Made by a program: the position numbers and the translations under genes
Notes under the pieces: model-generated
Told to the model about the DNA's origin: nothing
What the model saw: only the letters and a program-made list of their open reading frames with translations
Database searches by the model: none
Part shown: piece after piece, positions 40,945-49,352 of the stretch
How positions within the stretch are numbered: the first letter of the stretch is position 1
Layout: each line of letters starts with the position of its first letter
DNA from: a virus
Direction: 5' to 3' (one strand)
Virus record (IMG/VR): IMGVR_UViG_3300046499_000680
Span: 19,202 to 83,201 of that record
DNA: 64,000 nucleotides

Positions 40945-41351
40945 TGGCCGACGACCGGAAGGTGGCCGGGTTCTGCCCGGCGTGCGGCCACGGGACCCTG
41001 TTCCTCGCCGAGGAGGGCCACGTCACCTGTTCGTTCGCCGACTGCCTGAATCCGACCGGAGCAGACGAGCTTCTGGAGGGGGGCGACAAGTTTCACGCGG
41101 CCCTGAAACAGATCAACGTCATCCGCAACAGCATCATCGGGCGGCAGACGATGAACATGTCCCTCCACGTCTACCCGCTGGTGCAGGCCCTGGGCGAGGC
41201 CGGGTTCGACGGCATGGACTACGACGATGCCAGGGAGAAGTTCGGCGTGAAGAAGGGGTCGAACAGCGGCTACGAGGCCGAGCGGGTCGCGCTGGAGGCC
41301 GAGGGCCTGTTCTGCGGCTCGCTCGGCAGCAAACCGAGGGAGGGAAGCTGA
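40944..41351 (+). CDS. Array gene 6, zinc-binding protein (135 aa)
   Basis: C-P-A-C-G-H then C-S-F-A-D-C within residues 11-35 form a zinc knuckle, followed by a helical domain. The arrangement recalls small actinophage zinc proteins with unknown role. TGATG overlaps. Confidence 0.6.
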   Translation: MADDRKVAGFCPACGHGTLFLAEEGHVTCSFADCLNPTGADELLEGGDKFHAALKQINVIRNSIIGRQTMNMSLHVYPLVQALGEAGFDGMDYDDAREKFGVKKGSNSGYEAERVALEAEGLFCGSLGSKPREGS

Positions 41352-41683
41352 TGGCCGACTCGATCAACCTGGTCGGCCGCCGGATGTGCGAGGAGTGCGA
41401 CGCCTTCCTCGGCCACGCCCACAAGGACACCTGCTCGAAACGGGGGAGGGTGGTAGAGAACGCCGACGCCACCGAAAAGTTCACCTCCATCGAGCATGCC
41501 GAACGCGAGGAGCCGCTGATCGGCATCGACCGCCAGGGCGCCGAGCTGCTGGTGAAGTGGCTGGGCGAACTCGACCTGGACGACCCGGCGGAGGTCGAGA
41601 AGGTCCAGGCGATGATCGACGGCCTGACCACCTTCATCGCCGCCGCTCGCGAAGTCGAAGACGCGCCGGAGGACCCGAGCTGA
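41351..41683 (+). CDS. Array gene 7, zinc-binding protein (110 aa)
   Basis: ATG at 41351. MCEECDAFLGHAHKDTC near the N-terminus is a compact Cys/His site like those in genes 14 and 24; the rest is acidic helical (EVEKVQAMIDGLTTF). Unknown. Confidence 0.55.
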   Translation: MADSINLVGRRMCEECDAFLGHAHKDTCSKRGRVVENADATEKFTSIEHAEREEPLIGIDRQGAELLVKWLGELDLDDPAEVEKVQAMIDGLTTFIAAAREVEDAPEDPS

Positions 41684-42381
41684 TGGCCGAGCGCGAGCGG
41701 CACTTCATCATCAGCGAGGCCGACCTGCGGGAGTTCGCCAGCCAGGGCAGCGCCGCGACGATGACCACGCTGGTCACCCTGTACGGGTTCAGCGTCGATT
41801 CCGAGGGCGCCGAGGCGATCGGCCAGGGCCAGGGTGACTTTTTCCAGCAGATGGCGGGCTGGATGAACGACCGGGAGATCGGCAAGGGGGTCGAGCTTCT
41901 TCCCGACGCCGACGCACTTCTCCCACCCGCCCTGAGAAAGGTCGCAGTGGACTCTCTATACGCGGCCCGCGAAGACAACAAGGTCATGGACCAGGCCGCG
42001 ATCATCGTCGCCATCAACGTGCTGCGCGGCGCCGATCTCGCCGAGGTCATCCGAGAGGTGGCGATCCCCAGCCTGCGGTACTGCGAGGAGAAGTACGGCC
42101 ATGACGACCAGGCCCGGCTCAACCTCGAAGCGGCGATCGGCGAACGGGACGGCGAAGTCGCCCTGCCCGGCCCCGAGGAGTCGATCCGCAACCAGATCAT
42201 CGGCTACCTCCGTGGCCGCGCCGCCGCCGACCAGGCCGAGGCGCTGGAGGTCGAGAACGGCAACGACGCCAACCGCCTGCTCGCCAACGTCGCGATCTTC
42301 GAGTCGGCCGCCGATGCGTTGGCCGCGACGGAAAAGCCTAACCCTGATCCGGCAACTGGAGTAGGAGGAACTGACGCATGA
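41683..42381 (+). CDS. Array gene 8, hypothetical helical protein (232 aa)
   Basis: ATG at 41683, TGATG. Helical throughout (AAIIVAINVLRGADLAEVIR). The 3' end carries a dispersed 12-bp variant at 42353 and the AGGAGG used by the next gene. Confidence 0.6.
   Translation: MAERERHFIISEADLREFASQGSAATMTTLVTLYGFSVDSEGAEAIGQGQGDFFQQMAGWMNDREIGKGVELLPDADALLPPALRKVAVDSLYAAREDNKVMDQAAIIVAINVLRGADLAEVIREVAIPSLRYCEEKYGHDDQARLNLEAAIGERDGEVALPGPEESIRNQIIGYLRGRAAADQAEALEVENGNDANRLLANVAIFESAADALAATEKPNPDPATGVGGTDA
42353..42364 (+). repeat. Dispersed 12-bp element CAACTGGAGTAG
   Basis: Variant copy at the 3' end of array gene 8, 14 nt before the next start. Confidence 0.4.
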
Positions 42382-42872
42382 CCCGACGCGAAGCTCTTGA
42401 TCTGATCGCCGACCAGGCGGCTGCCCGCTACGACTCGGTGGACTGGGCCGTCGCCGTCGCCACCGCGATCGACGGAACCGACCAGGACGCCGCCACCCGC
42501 GAGAAGGTGGTCGAGGCCGTCGGCGTGCTGCTCTCGATGCCCGTGGGTGAGCGCCGCTCGATCGGCGACGCCGTGCTGGCGCCCGCGACCGCCGGGGTCC
42601 CCGCCGACACCGGCTCGCTGGTGCTGCTGACGACCGGCCACAGCAAAGTCATCAACCTGGCGCCGGAGGAGTTGGCCGAGAAGATTCAGGACAAGATCGA
42701 GGAGGGCGGGATGCTGCGGATCGCGAGCAGCGAAGACAACACCTGGATCGGCTTCATCAACCCGCTGGAGGTGTCGGGCATCCTCCCCCACCGTGTCACG
42801 CGGCTTGGGGGCGATTCCGCCGGGGAGCCGATCGTCGTCGCCGACGAGGCCGATGCCGGAGGTGCGTCCTGA
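42378..42872 (+). CDS. Array gene 9, hypothetical (164 aa)
   Basis: ATGA overlap, AGGAGG upstream. A helical N-half and beta-rich C-half (GMLRIASSEDNTWIGFINPL). Unknown. Confidence 0.55.
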   Translation: MTRREALDLIADQAAARYDSVDWAVAVATAIDGTDQDAATREKVVEAVGVLLSMPVGERRSIGDAVLAPATAGVPADTGSLVLLTTGHSKVINLAPEELAEKIQDKIEEGGMLRIASSEDNTWIGFINPLEVSGILPHRVTRLGGDSAGEPIVVADEADAGGAS

Positions 42873-43228
42873 TGGACCCACAGTCGAAGATGCTGGCGGC
42901 CCTCAACCGCCTGACCAAATGGAGGACGGTCTTCACCGGCTGGCAGCTCGGCTCCCGTGCAAAGGGCGACCCCGAGGGCGATGCCGTTCGTGACCACCGC
43001 GAGGTGACGATGATCGTCCGCGCCGAGGTGACTGCACTCGTCGGTCTGCTGGTCGAGAAAGGTGTCATCACTATCGAGGAGTTCCAGGAGGCGGTCGCGA
43101 AAGAGGCCGACCTGCTCAGCGAGGACTTCGCCCGGCGGTTTCCCGGCATCAAGGCCACCGACGAGGGAATCGAAATGAACGCCGCCGAGCTGGCCCGCCA
43201 CGGCACGATGGAGGGGTGGAAGCCGTAA
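42872..43228 (+). CDS. Array gene 10, hypothetical helical protein (118 aa)
   Basis: TGATG overlap. One long helical domain (VTALVGLLVEKGVITIEEFQ). Its TAA overlaps the next ATG. Unknown. Confidence 0.55.
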   Translation: MDPQSKMLAALNRLTKWRTVFTGWQLGSRAKGDPEGDAVRDHREVTMIVRAEVTALVGLLVEKGVITIEEFQEAVAKEADLLSEDFARRFPGIKATDEGIEMNAAELARHGTMEGWKP

Positions 43229-43557
43229 TGCTCGGCAGGACCGTCAGCGGGCCTTACTACGACCTGCGGATCGCGCTGCCCGACACCCTCGCGCGGCTCG
43301 ACAACGTGGAGGGCCTGATCTCGATCAACATGGAACCGCCCGCGTCGGGGCCGGAGATCGAGCTGACGATCGGCACGATTGATGGCGTCGAACGCACCGA
43401 GGAGTACGTGCGTCGTCAGGTCGAGATCGTCACCAAGTCCTCGATCCTCGCCTCCCGCCGCCGCGACAGTGACCCCGCCGACGGCTTCGAGCTGGAGGAC
43501 CCAGGCTGGTTCTCTCGCACCAAACTCGGCCGCGCGCTCGGGCTGGGTGAGAATTGA
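43228..43557 (+). CDS. Array gene 11, hypothetical (109 aa)
   Basis: ATG at 43228 (TAATG) is preferred over GTG at 43216 because GAGGGG sits upstream. Beta-rich N-terminus (YYDLRIALPDTLARLDNVEG). Unknown. Confidence 0.55.
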   Translation: MLGRTVSGPYYDLRIALPDTLARLDNVEGLISINMEPPASGPEIELTIGTIDGVERTEEYVRRQVEIVTKSSILASRRRDSDPADGFELEDPGWFSRTKLGRALGLGEN

Positions 43558-43781
43558 TGGGCGACCTCCTCAAATACCTCGATCGCATCCCGGACGGCTA
43601 CCGGATCGAGGAGACCGACGAACGGGTGCAGTCGCTGGGCACTCGTTACCTGCGCTCGCGCGCGGAGGCATGGGCGCGGCGCTATGCACCGGAGACCCCC
43701 AGCTATCACCTCCGTGTCGAGAAGGTCGGCTTTCTGCTCTACGAGATCGTCGTCTACCAGAACAAGCTGGTGAAAATCTGA
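43557..43781 (+). CDS. Array gene 12, hypothetical (74 aa)
   Basis: ATG at 43557 in TGATG; an adjacent TTG is possible. Small alpha/beta with a Tyr/Val-rich C-terminus (VGFLLYEIVVYQNKLVKI). Unknown. Confidence 0.5.
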   Translation: MGDLLKYLDRIPDGYRIEETDERVQSLGTRYLRSRAEAWARRYAPETPSYHLRVEKVGFLLYEIVVYQNKLVKI

Positions 43782-44284
43782 TGGCGATCACCCACGGCCG
43801 ACACACCCTTGTCCCCGAGGACGTGAGCTGCCACATCGACCTGGTGTTCGGTCACTTCTGTTCGATCGCGTCGGGCCTGACCGTCGTTTCCGGCCAGCAC
43901 CCCGGCGTCGATTACCGGGCGGCGGTCTCGAACTTCCCCTTCGCCGAGCATGAATGGGGCGAGTACCCGCCGAGCCGGATGGAGGGCCGCGTCGAGGTGT
44001 GTAATGACGTGTGGATCGGGCAGAACGTGACCATCCTCGACGGCCTGACCATCCAGAGCGGCGCGGTGATCGGCGCGGGCGCCGTGGTCACCCGGAGCGT
44101 GCGCCCCTACGCCACGGTCGTCGGCAACCCCGCGCGCGAGACCGGCCGCCGCCGCTTCCAGGACCACCAGGTCCAGCAGCTCCTCCAGGTTGGCTGGTGG
44201 GACTGGACCGACGACGAGATCAAGGCGGCGCTACCGTTGATGGCGCACGTCGGCAACTTCCTGATGAAGCACGGAGCGCGCTGA
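43781..44284 (+). CDS. Array gene 13, left-handed beta-helix acyltransferase, CatB/Vat-like (167 aa)
   Basis: ATG at 43781. G-Q-H-P-G-V-D (38-44; H40) followed ten residues on by FPF matches the catalytic-His signature of xenobiotic acetyltransferases. Residues about 73-118 are hexapeptide repeats (VWIGQNVTILDGLTIQSGAV, then IGAGAVVT and a PYATVVGNPAR cap). It should use acetyl-CoA or a similar donor on a small hydroxyl-bearing substrate. An enzyme of this type in an unknown-gene array may modify a sugar, nucleotide or defence signal. Confidence 0.8.
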   Translation: MAITHGRHTLVPEDVSCHIDLVFGHFCSIASGLTVVSGQHPGVDYRAAVSNFPFAEHEWGEYPPSRMEGRVEVCNDVWIGQNVTILDGLTIQSGAVIGAGAVVTRSVRPYATVVGNPARETGRRRFQDHQVQQLLQVGWWDWTDDEIKAALPLMAHVGNFLMKHGAR

Positions 44285-45051
44285 TGGCCGTTCCCCAGCC
44301 AGGCATCTGCACCCGCTGCAAACACCCCCAGGCTCTGCACCCGGCCGACCGGAGCCGCCGCTGTATTTCGCCGCTGTGCGAGTGCGAGGGGTTCGAGGGC
44401 GAGGAAATCAAGTCCACCCTCGATATGCAGGTCGGCGGCCACGCGCCCCTGGAGACCGACGACCCGCTCGTCGTCCTCGTCTACGTGCTGCTGCGCGACC
44501 ACATCCAGGCCGGGGTGTTCGAGCGGCTAGTCGCCGAAATGGTCGCGGCGCCGGTCGCCCTCACCAACGCCTTCCTCGGCGGCTATGCGATCAACATCGC
44601 CGAGCGGATGCGGCTGCTGAACCCACCCGCCGCCGCCTTCGTGCTGACGACGACCGAGCGGGAGGCGATCGAGGACTGCATATCGGTCGCGGGCCGGATG
44701 GCGAGCAGCTACGAGTGCTACGGCGGCGTCGAGCTGCCCGGCGCGATCCAGGGCGCCCAGGATGCGCTGACCCGGATGGACCAGGAGCTGCCGCTGCCCG
44801 TCGATCCGCCCGAGGACCCAGAACAGGTTCGGCTGAAGCTGGCCGATCTGCTCGTCGCGGGCCGGACCGACCTGCTGAAGAAGATCGCGATCGAGACCCG
44901 CGAGCCTGCGCGCGAAGTGCTGATGCAGGCCGACGAACTGCTCCAGTCGATCTTTGACGCCTTCTGCCCGGAGCGGTGGAAAGAGGAGCTGGCCGAGTGG
45001 GATCGGCGCCACGGGGATACCCCCAAACCTGCAACGGGAGTCGAGGGATAA
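44284..45051 (+). CDS. Array gene 14, zinc-microdomain protein (255 aa)
   Basis: The N-terminal C-T-R-C-K-H-P ... H ... C ... C-E-C-E-G (residues 9-36) is a Cys/His microdomain shared with gene 24. Then a long helical domain of unknown role. A dispersed 12-bp element lies 9 nt before its stop. Confidence 0.6.
   Translation: MAVPQPGICTRCKHPQALHPADRSRRCISPLCECEGFEGEEIKSTLDMQVGGHAPLETDDPLVVLVYVLLRDHIQAGVFERLVAEMVAAPVALTNAFLGGYAINIAERMRLLNPPAAAFVLTTTEREAIEDCISVAGRMASSYECYGGVELPGAIQGAQDALTRMDQELPLPVDPPEDPEQVRLKLADLLVAGRTDLLKKIAIETREPAREVLMQADELLQSIFDAFCPERWKEELAEWDRRHGDTPKPATGVEG
45032..45043 (+). repeat. Dispersed 12-bp element CAACGGGAGTCG
   Basis: Canonical-type copy at the end of array gene 14, followed by AGGGAT and the next ATG 8 nt on. 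Confidence 0.6.
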
Positions 45052-45375
45052 ATGACCATCCGAGATGCCGCCATCGCCAAGCTCCGGGGGATCGCCCACG
45101 ATCCCGACGGGAAACTGTCGATCCCGAAAGTCATCCGCCACGCCTTCCAGACGGCGGCGATGCTCCGCGACGAGGGCATGTCGATCGAAGTCGAGACCGC
45201 GATCGAGGTCCTGCTGGAGGAGACCCCGAAGTGCAGCTCGGCGCCCCCTGCCGTCGGCTACCTTCGAGGCAGGGCGCAGGCGAAGCGCGACGAGGCCCCG
45301 AACTCGCCGAAACCCAACGAGCTGACCGACGAGGCGGACGTGCTGGAGCGCGCCGCCGCGATCTTGGAGGACTGA
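45052..45375 (+). CDS. Array gene 15, hypothetical helical protein (107 aa)
   Basis: Adjacent to the previous stop. Helical, acidic C-terminus. Unknown. Confidence 0.5.
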   Translation: MTIRDAAIAKLRGIAHDPDGKLSIPKVIRHAFQTAAMLRDEGMSIEVETAIEVLLEETPKCSSAPPAVGYLRGRAQAKRDEAPNSPKPNELTDEADVLERAAAILED

Positions 45376-45377
45376 CC

Positions 45378-45863
45378 GTGCCGAAAGCTGTTGTCATCGG
45401 AATCTGCGTCGTCGTCATCTTGGTCGCGATCGGCGTCATCTGGAAGCGCGAGGGCGAGGCCCGGCGCCGCCGAATCCGGGAGGAGGCCGCGCTGGATGGT
45501 CGGCCCCCCGCCGAGCTGATCTGCAAGTTCGGCAACTTCCGGTTCAAGTGGCCGTACGGTCAGTCCACGATCGACATCTACCTGATCCTCGAAATGGGCA
45601 TCCCCGACAGGTTGATGGGGCACCTGGAGACTGTGACCCCCGAGGGTGAATTCATCGACTACCACTGGGAGCCGTTCAACACCTGGTGCAGGAGGTTCGT
45701 CGCCGAAATGGGGCGGGCCAAGCTGCCGTCCGACCTACCCGCGTGTCGAGAGTGCGGTAATCAGATCGGCGAGTTGCACACCCTGGAATGTCCAAACAGC
45801 GGTATCGGTCCTCACGACCACCCGCCGAAGAAGCCGCGAGTCGTGGAAACGAGGGAGACCTGA
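45378..45863 (+). CDS. Array gene 16, membrane-anchored zinc-site protein (161 aa)
   Basis: GTG at 45378. AVVIGICVVVILVAIGVIW is a single N-terminal membrane segment, followed by a basic stop (KREGEARRRR). The C-terminal C-R-E-C ... H ... C ... H may bind zinc. The soluble part would face the cytoplasm. Unknown function. Confidence 0.6.
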   Translation: MPKAVVIGICVVVILVAIGVIWKREGEARRRRIREEAALDGRPPAELICKFGNFRFKWPYGQSTIDIYLILEMGIPDRLMGHLETVTPEGEFIDYHWEPFNTWCRRFVAEMGRAKLPSDLPACRECGNQIGELHTLECPNSGIGPHDHPPKKPRVVETRET

Positions 45864-46069
45864 TGACCGTCGCTGAGTGGCCCACCGTCGAGGAGGTCTC
45901 GGCCTGCGAGAACGTCGAAACCTGCCTGCGCTGGAACCGCTTTCTGCCGAGGCCGGAGAACGACGAGCATGTCGCGATCATCAACGCCGTCGTCCGGCGG
46001 CTCGGCATCCTCCGCTCGCGCGACAACGATGCCTATGTCCGTGCCTCGAAGTCGCTGGGATGGGACTGA
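45863..46069 (+). CDS. Array gene 17, hypothetical (68 aa)
   Basis: TGATG overlap. Helical (MTVAEWPTVEEVSACENVET). Unknown. Confidence 0.5.
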   Translation: MTVAEWPTVEEVSACENVETCLRWNRFLPRPENDEHVAIINAVVRRLGILRSRDNDAYVRASKSLGWD

Positions 46070-46070
46070 C

Positions 46071-46400
46071 ATGAGCAACGATCCACAGCCGCAGAAGTGC
46101 CTCGACTACAACCTCGCCCGCGAAATCCAGCGCGACATCGAGGAGCTGCCCGGAGCCTGGTCCTCCTCGCTGGTCTCCCTGGCCGAGCGCGAGCCGAACG
46201 CCTACCGCATCGAACTCAACGTCAGTGGTCTGAGCGGTGAGGCCGCCGCCAGCTTCCAGGTGATCGCCGAGGCCCACGGGGTCTGGCTGAGCATCGCGCC
46301 CGACCCCGATCGCAGCGTCGCCACCAACCTCCGTGTCGTCTTCAACCGCCCCGGCCAGTGGTACGCCGAAGGCAACCAGCACCGTCTGGAGCAGTCGTGA
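46071..46400 (+). CDS. Array gene 18, hypothetical (109 aa)
   Basis: ATG one nt after the previous stop. Alpha/beta with FQVIAEAHGVWLSIAPDPDR. GTGA overlap with the next gene. Unknown. Confidence 0.5.
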   Translation: MSNDPQPQKCLDYNLAREIQRDIEELPGAWSSSLVSLAEREPNAYRIELNVSGLSGEAAASFQVIAEAHGVWLSIAPDPDRSVATNLRVVFNRPGQWYAEGNQHRLEQS

Positions 46401-46597
46401 GCGCGCCGCCTCCCAAGAAGCTGCTGAAGCTCACCCGGTCGATGTCGCGCTACGACTTCTCGAAAGCCCCGCTGGCGGAAGCCGACGTGGTGATCGACAA
46501 GACCGGCCGCATCTGCAAGCACCGGACGGGCAAGGCTGGGGATGACGCGACGGCGGAGCAATCGGCCGCCGCCGCCCCGGTCGGCCCGAACCGCTGA
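46397..46597 (+). CDS. Array gene 19, hypothetical (66 aa)
   Basis: GTG at 46397. Basic N-terminus, Ala-rich end. The region 46598-46651 after it holds a dispersed 12-bp element. Confidence 0.45.
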   Translation: MSAPPPKKLLKLTRSMSRYDFSKAPLAEADVVIDKTGRICKHRTGKAGDDATAEQSAAAAPVGPNR

Positions 46598-46626
46598 GCC
46601 GTTAATCCCACAAGTTATGGAAGTCC

Positions 46627-46638
46627 CGACTCCCGTTA
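46627..46638 (+). repeat. Dispersed 12-bp element CGACTCCCGTTA
   Basis: Variant copy in a 54-nt intergenic gap, directly followed by the GGAG ribosome site of the next gene. Confidence 0.5.
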
Positions 46639-46651
46639 GGAGAACAGCCGA

Positions 46652-47209
46652 ATGACCGACCCCGACGCCATGAAACGACTCGCCTTCTTCCTGGAGAAGC
46701 GGCACGTCGAAGCCCTGCTCGACCCCGAGAGCGCCCGCGCCGACGTGGTGCAGGAAGCTCGCGACCTCCTGCGCGGCGTCCTCGGCGGCGACAAGCTCGG
46801 CCTCCAGACCGACGACCCCCGCGCCGCTGGCGGCACGATCGTCGGCGACTCCGGGCCTCACGACCGCGACTCGATCCTGTTCGACACGCGCAAGGCCATC
46901 CTGCCGGAGGAAATGGAGTTCGCCATCGCCAACGGCACCTCCGACGGCTCCGCGATGCCCGAGTCGGTCGCGATGCTGGTCCGGGGCCGGATCAACCGGC
47001 CGCCCGACCATGAGGCGACCCGCGAGGCCCCCGCTGAGCAGGTCGAACACCTGCATCTTTTCGGCTGGGAGACCGCCGCCGACATCGTGGTGGACATCCA
47101 GGCCCTGGCGGGCCGGAACGGGACGATGCCGGAGCTGCGCGCGCTCCTGGAGGGCAAGTGGGCCGACATGCAGGCGAAAGGGCTGACGACGCCGGGGGAG
47201 GGATCGTGA
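46652..47209 (+). CDS. Array gene 20, hypothetical (185 aa)
   Basis: ATG at 46652 behind AGGAGA. Helical ends and a Gly/Asp-rich middle. One of the few array genes with its own short intergenic region, which may let it be regulated separately. Unknown. Confidence 0.55.
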   Translation: MTDPDAMKRLAFFLEKRHVEALLDPESARADVVQEARDLLRGVLGGDKLGLQTDDPRAAGGTIVGDSGPHDRDSILFDTRKAILPEEMEFAIANGTSDGSAMPESVAMLVRGRINRPPDHEATREAPAEQVEHLHLFGWETAADIVVDIQALAGRNGTMPELRALLEGKWADMQAKGLTTPGEGS

Positions 47210-47553
47210 AGCCGTTCATCGTCGTCATCTACTCGCTGCTTACCGTCGTCGCCATCGGCTTGTTCCTCGGCCACGGCTTGTTCGTCGCCGTCGTCTTCAT
47301 CATCGGCACCGCGCTCGCGGGCGGCTCGAACTACACGCTCGGCTGGATGGCCCGAAACCGCATCGCCTCGGCGCCAGACCCCCTCCGCGACGGGATGCGG
47401 GTCACTCCGCCGCTGGAGCTGCGCCACATCGACGCGCTGGTCGCGTTCGGGGAGAACTCCTTCGGCCCGATGGAGCTGGACGACGACCACGACGACGCCC
47501 TGGCGATCCTGCGGGAACACCGCCCGATCACCCAGAGAGAGGACCCACGATGA
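47206..47553 (+). CDS. Array gene 21, two-pass membrane protein (115 aa)
   Basis: GTG at 47206, GTGA overlap. FIVVIYSLLTVVAIGLFLG and LFVAVVFIIGTALAGG are two membrane helices near the N-terminus, followed by an acidic cytoplasmic or periplasmic tail. Unknown; membrane action in the infected cell is likely. Confidence 0.6.
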   Translation: MKPFIVVIYSLLTVVAIGLFLGHGLFVAVVFIIGTALAGGSNYTLGWMARNRIASAPDPLRDGMRVTPPLELRHIDALVAFGENSFGPMELDDDHDDALAILREHRPITQREDPR

Positions 47554-48014
47554 CCCAGAAGTTCTCCCCGATCGTGCTGATCGAGCGCACCCTTGGCAAG
47601 GGGATCGACCAGCGCGCAGTCAACCGGCTCATGGAGCTTTGCCCGACGGCGGTGGTGCGCGTCTATCACACCCGACCGATCGAAAAGAAGCCCGTGAAAC
47701 AGATCGTCACTATGCGCGGCAAGAAGGAGTACCTGGAGCGGCTGCGCGCGTCGAGCTTGATGTCGAAACGTGAGGATCAGGTGAAAGAGTTCGTCTTCGC
47801 CCAGTTCGGCGGGACGACGGAAGTAACGATCGCGGAAGGCCCCGATCTTCCCCCCACCGCGAAGGCGATCGCGAACTGCCGCTGGGACGAGCAGTTCAGC
47901 CGGGAGATCGGCCGGTCCCTGGCCTTCAATCGTGCCCTGGAGCGCTTCAAAGAGGTCAGCGTGTTCCAGGAAGAAGATGCGCGCGGCATCGGACCGGCGC
48001 TGGGCGACGACTAG
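47550..48014 (+). CDS. Array gene 22, hypothetical (154 aa)
   Basis: ATGA overlap. Basic middle (RPIEKKPVKQIVTMRGKKEY), helical C-terminus. Unknown. Confidence 0.55.
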   Translation: MTQKFSPIVLIERTLGKGIDQRAVNRLMELCPTAVVRVYHTRPIEKKPVKQIVTMRGKKEYLERLRASSLMSKREDQVKEFVFAQFGGTTEVTIAEGPDLPPTAKAIANCRWDEQFSREIGRSLAFNRALERFKEVSVFQEEDARGIGPALGDD

Positions 48015-48024
48015 GGAGCTGTGA

Positions 48025-48384
48025 GTGGCGAAGCGCAAACCCGAGTCGATCCAGGTCGGCGGCTTCACCTGGTTCAGCCAGCCGCCGCTGTCGGACCCTG
48101 CCCGCGAGCGCTGGATGCTCCACATCGCCGCCATCCACGTTTGCGTCAGCGACTACGGCCCGGACGATCCACGCGGCGGCTACTTCAGCGGCTGGCGGAT
48201 CGTGGCCGGGGCGCCGCTGAAAGAGGAGTTCCCGACGCGGGACGCTGCCATGATGGCCGCCCGCGACACGATCAAGAACGAGGTGCTGGGCCAGATGAAG
48301 TACGCCAGCGAAGTCGCCGAACGTACCCGCGCCGCGATGAAAACCTGCGAAGCGGCGGGCATCGAGCTGGTGAAGAAGAAATGA
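48025..48384 (+). CDS. Array gene 23, hypothetical (119 aa)
   Basis: GTG start ten nt after the previous stop. Alpha/beta with Trp-rich beta part (QVGGFTWFSQPPLSD). Unknown. Confidence 0.55.
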   Translation: MAKRKPESIQVGGFTWFSQPPLSDPARERWMLHIAAIHVCVSDYGPDDPRGGYFSGWRIVAGAPLKEEFPTRDAAMMAARDTIKNEVLGQMKYASEVAERTRAAMKTCEAAGIELVKKK

Positions 48385-48394
48385 GGTGTTTCTG

Positions 48395-49087
48395 ATGGAC
48401 GGCAAAGCGAGCTGCACCACCTGCAACCACCCCGCCTCCGAGCATTCGGAGATCGAGGGCCTGGACGGACGCGGCCACTGCAAAGTGCCCGGCTGCGAAT
48501 GCGGCGCGTTCGTCCTCGGCGCCGAGCAGCCATCGTCGCCGCCCCAAGGCGCGCGCCACACGCTGATCGCGCGCGCGACCGATGCCGAGGGGATGAAAGG
48601 GATCAACCTGGTCGCTGCTGGCGGGCCGGGAATCTCGGTTGAAATCCCCGAGGACGTGGCGATGGAGCTTGGCAAACAGGCCCAGCGTGAGTACCGCAAC
48701 CTGTTCGGCGAGGACGCCGTTCACGTCGGCGTCGCCGGGCTGCCTTTCCTCCACGACCAAGACAAAGAACCGGGCGGCTACAACATGCCCGCGTCCCCAG
48801 GCATCTACCTGAAGGACGGCGGCACGCTGGAGGACGCGATCGAGGCCATCGAGGAGTGTGGCCCGATCATCGAAAAAGTCCCGACCGAAAATCTGCGGCC
48901 GAGGGACAAGCTGCTCGCCGCCCTCTACCCGATCGACAAGGTACTCGCCGCCAGGGTGCTGATGGACGAGTACGAGACTCAGGGCGCCCTGGTCACCCTC
49001 GCGATCAAGCTGGCGGAACTGGGAACGACGCAGGCGATCGAGGTGTCGAACCGGATCAGGGCCGGAGAGTTCGACGGTGAATCTTGA
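48395..49087 (+). CDS. Array gene 24, zinc-microdomain protein (230 aa)
   Basis: ATG at 48395. C-T-T-C-N-H-P-x-x-E-H ... C ... C-E-C-G (7-36) repeats the microdomain of gene 14. The rest has an EIPEDVAMELGKQAQREYRN helix and a long helical end. The overlap with the next gene is 11 nt. Confidence 0.6.
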   Translation: MDGKASCTTCNHPASEHSEIEGLDGRGHCKVPGCECGAFVLGAEQPSSPPQGARHTLIARATDAEGMKGINLVAAGGPGISVEIPEDVAMELGKQAQREYRNLFGEDAVHVGVAGLPFLHDQDKEPGGYNMPASPGIYLKDGGTLEDAIEAIEECGPIIEKVPTENLRPRDKLLAALYPIDKVLAARVLMDEYETQGALVTLAIKLAELGTTQAIEVSNRIRAGEFDGES

Positions 49088-49352
49088 ACGCTACCGCTGC
49101 CCCAAGTGCAACACGTACGTCCTCGCCCATGAGGTCGATGAAGTCGTGGAAGTGTGGCCGCCGGATGTCGAGCCGAACTCGTCCGAGCATGGGCTGGTGA
49201 AGGTCGTCGTGAGGCCAGGCCCGCTGTTCTGCCACTCCGAGCATCACCCGCATCCGGTGGGGATGAAACGCGAGTCGTTCGAGTTCGACCAAAGCTCGAT
49301 GGTCGGACGCGGGCTGCTGCGCAAGATCGTGAGGCGGGAGTCGAATGGCTAA
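49077..49352 (+). CDS. Array gene 25, CxxC protein (91 aa)
   Basis: GTG at 49077. C-P-K-C near the start and Cys/His-rich CHSEHHPHP later may bind metal. Unknown. Confidence 0.5.
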   Translation: MNLERYRCPKCNTYVLAHEVDEVVEVWPPDVEPNSSEHGLVKVVVRPGPLFCHSEHHPHPVGMKRESFEFDQSSMVGRGLLRKIVRRESNG

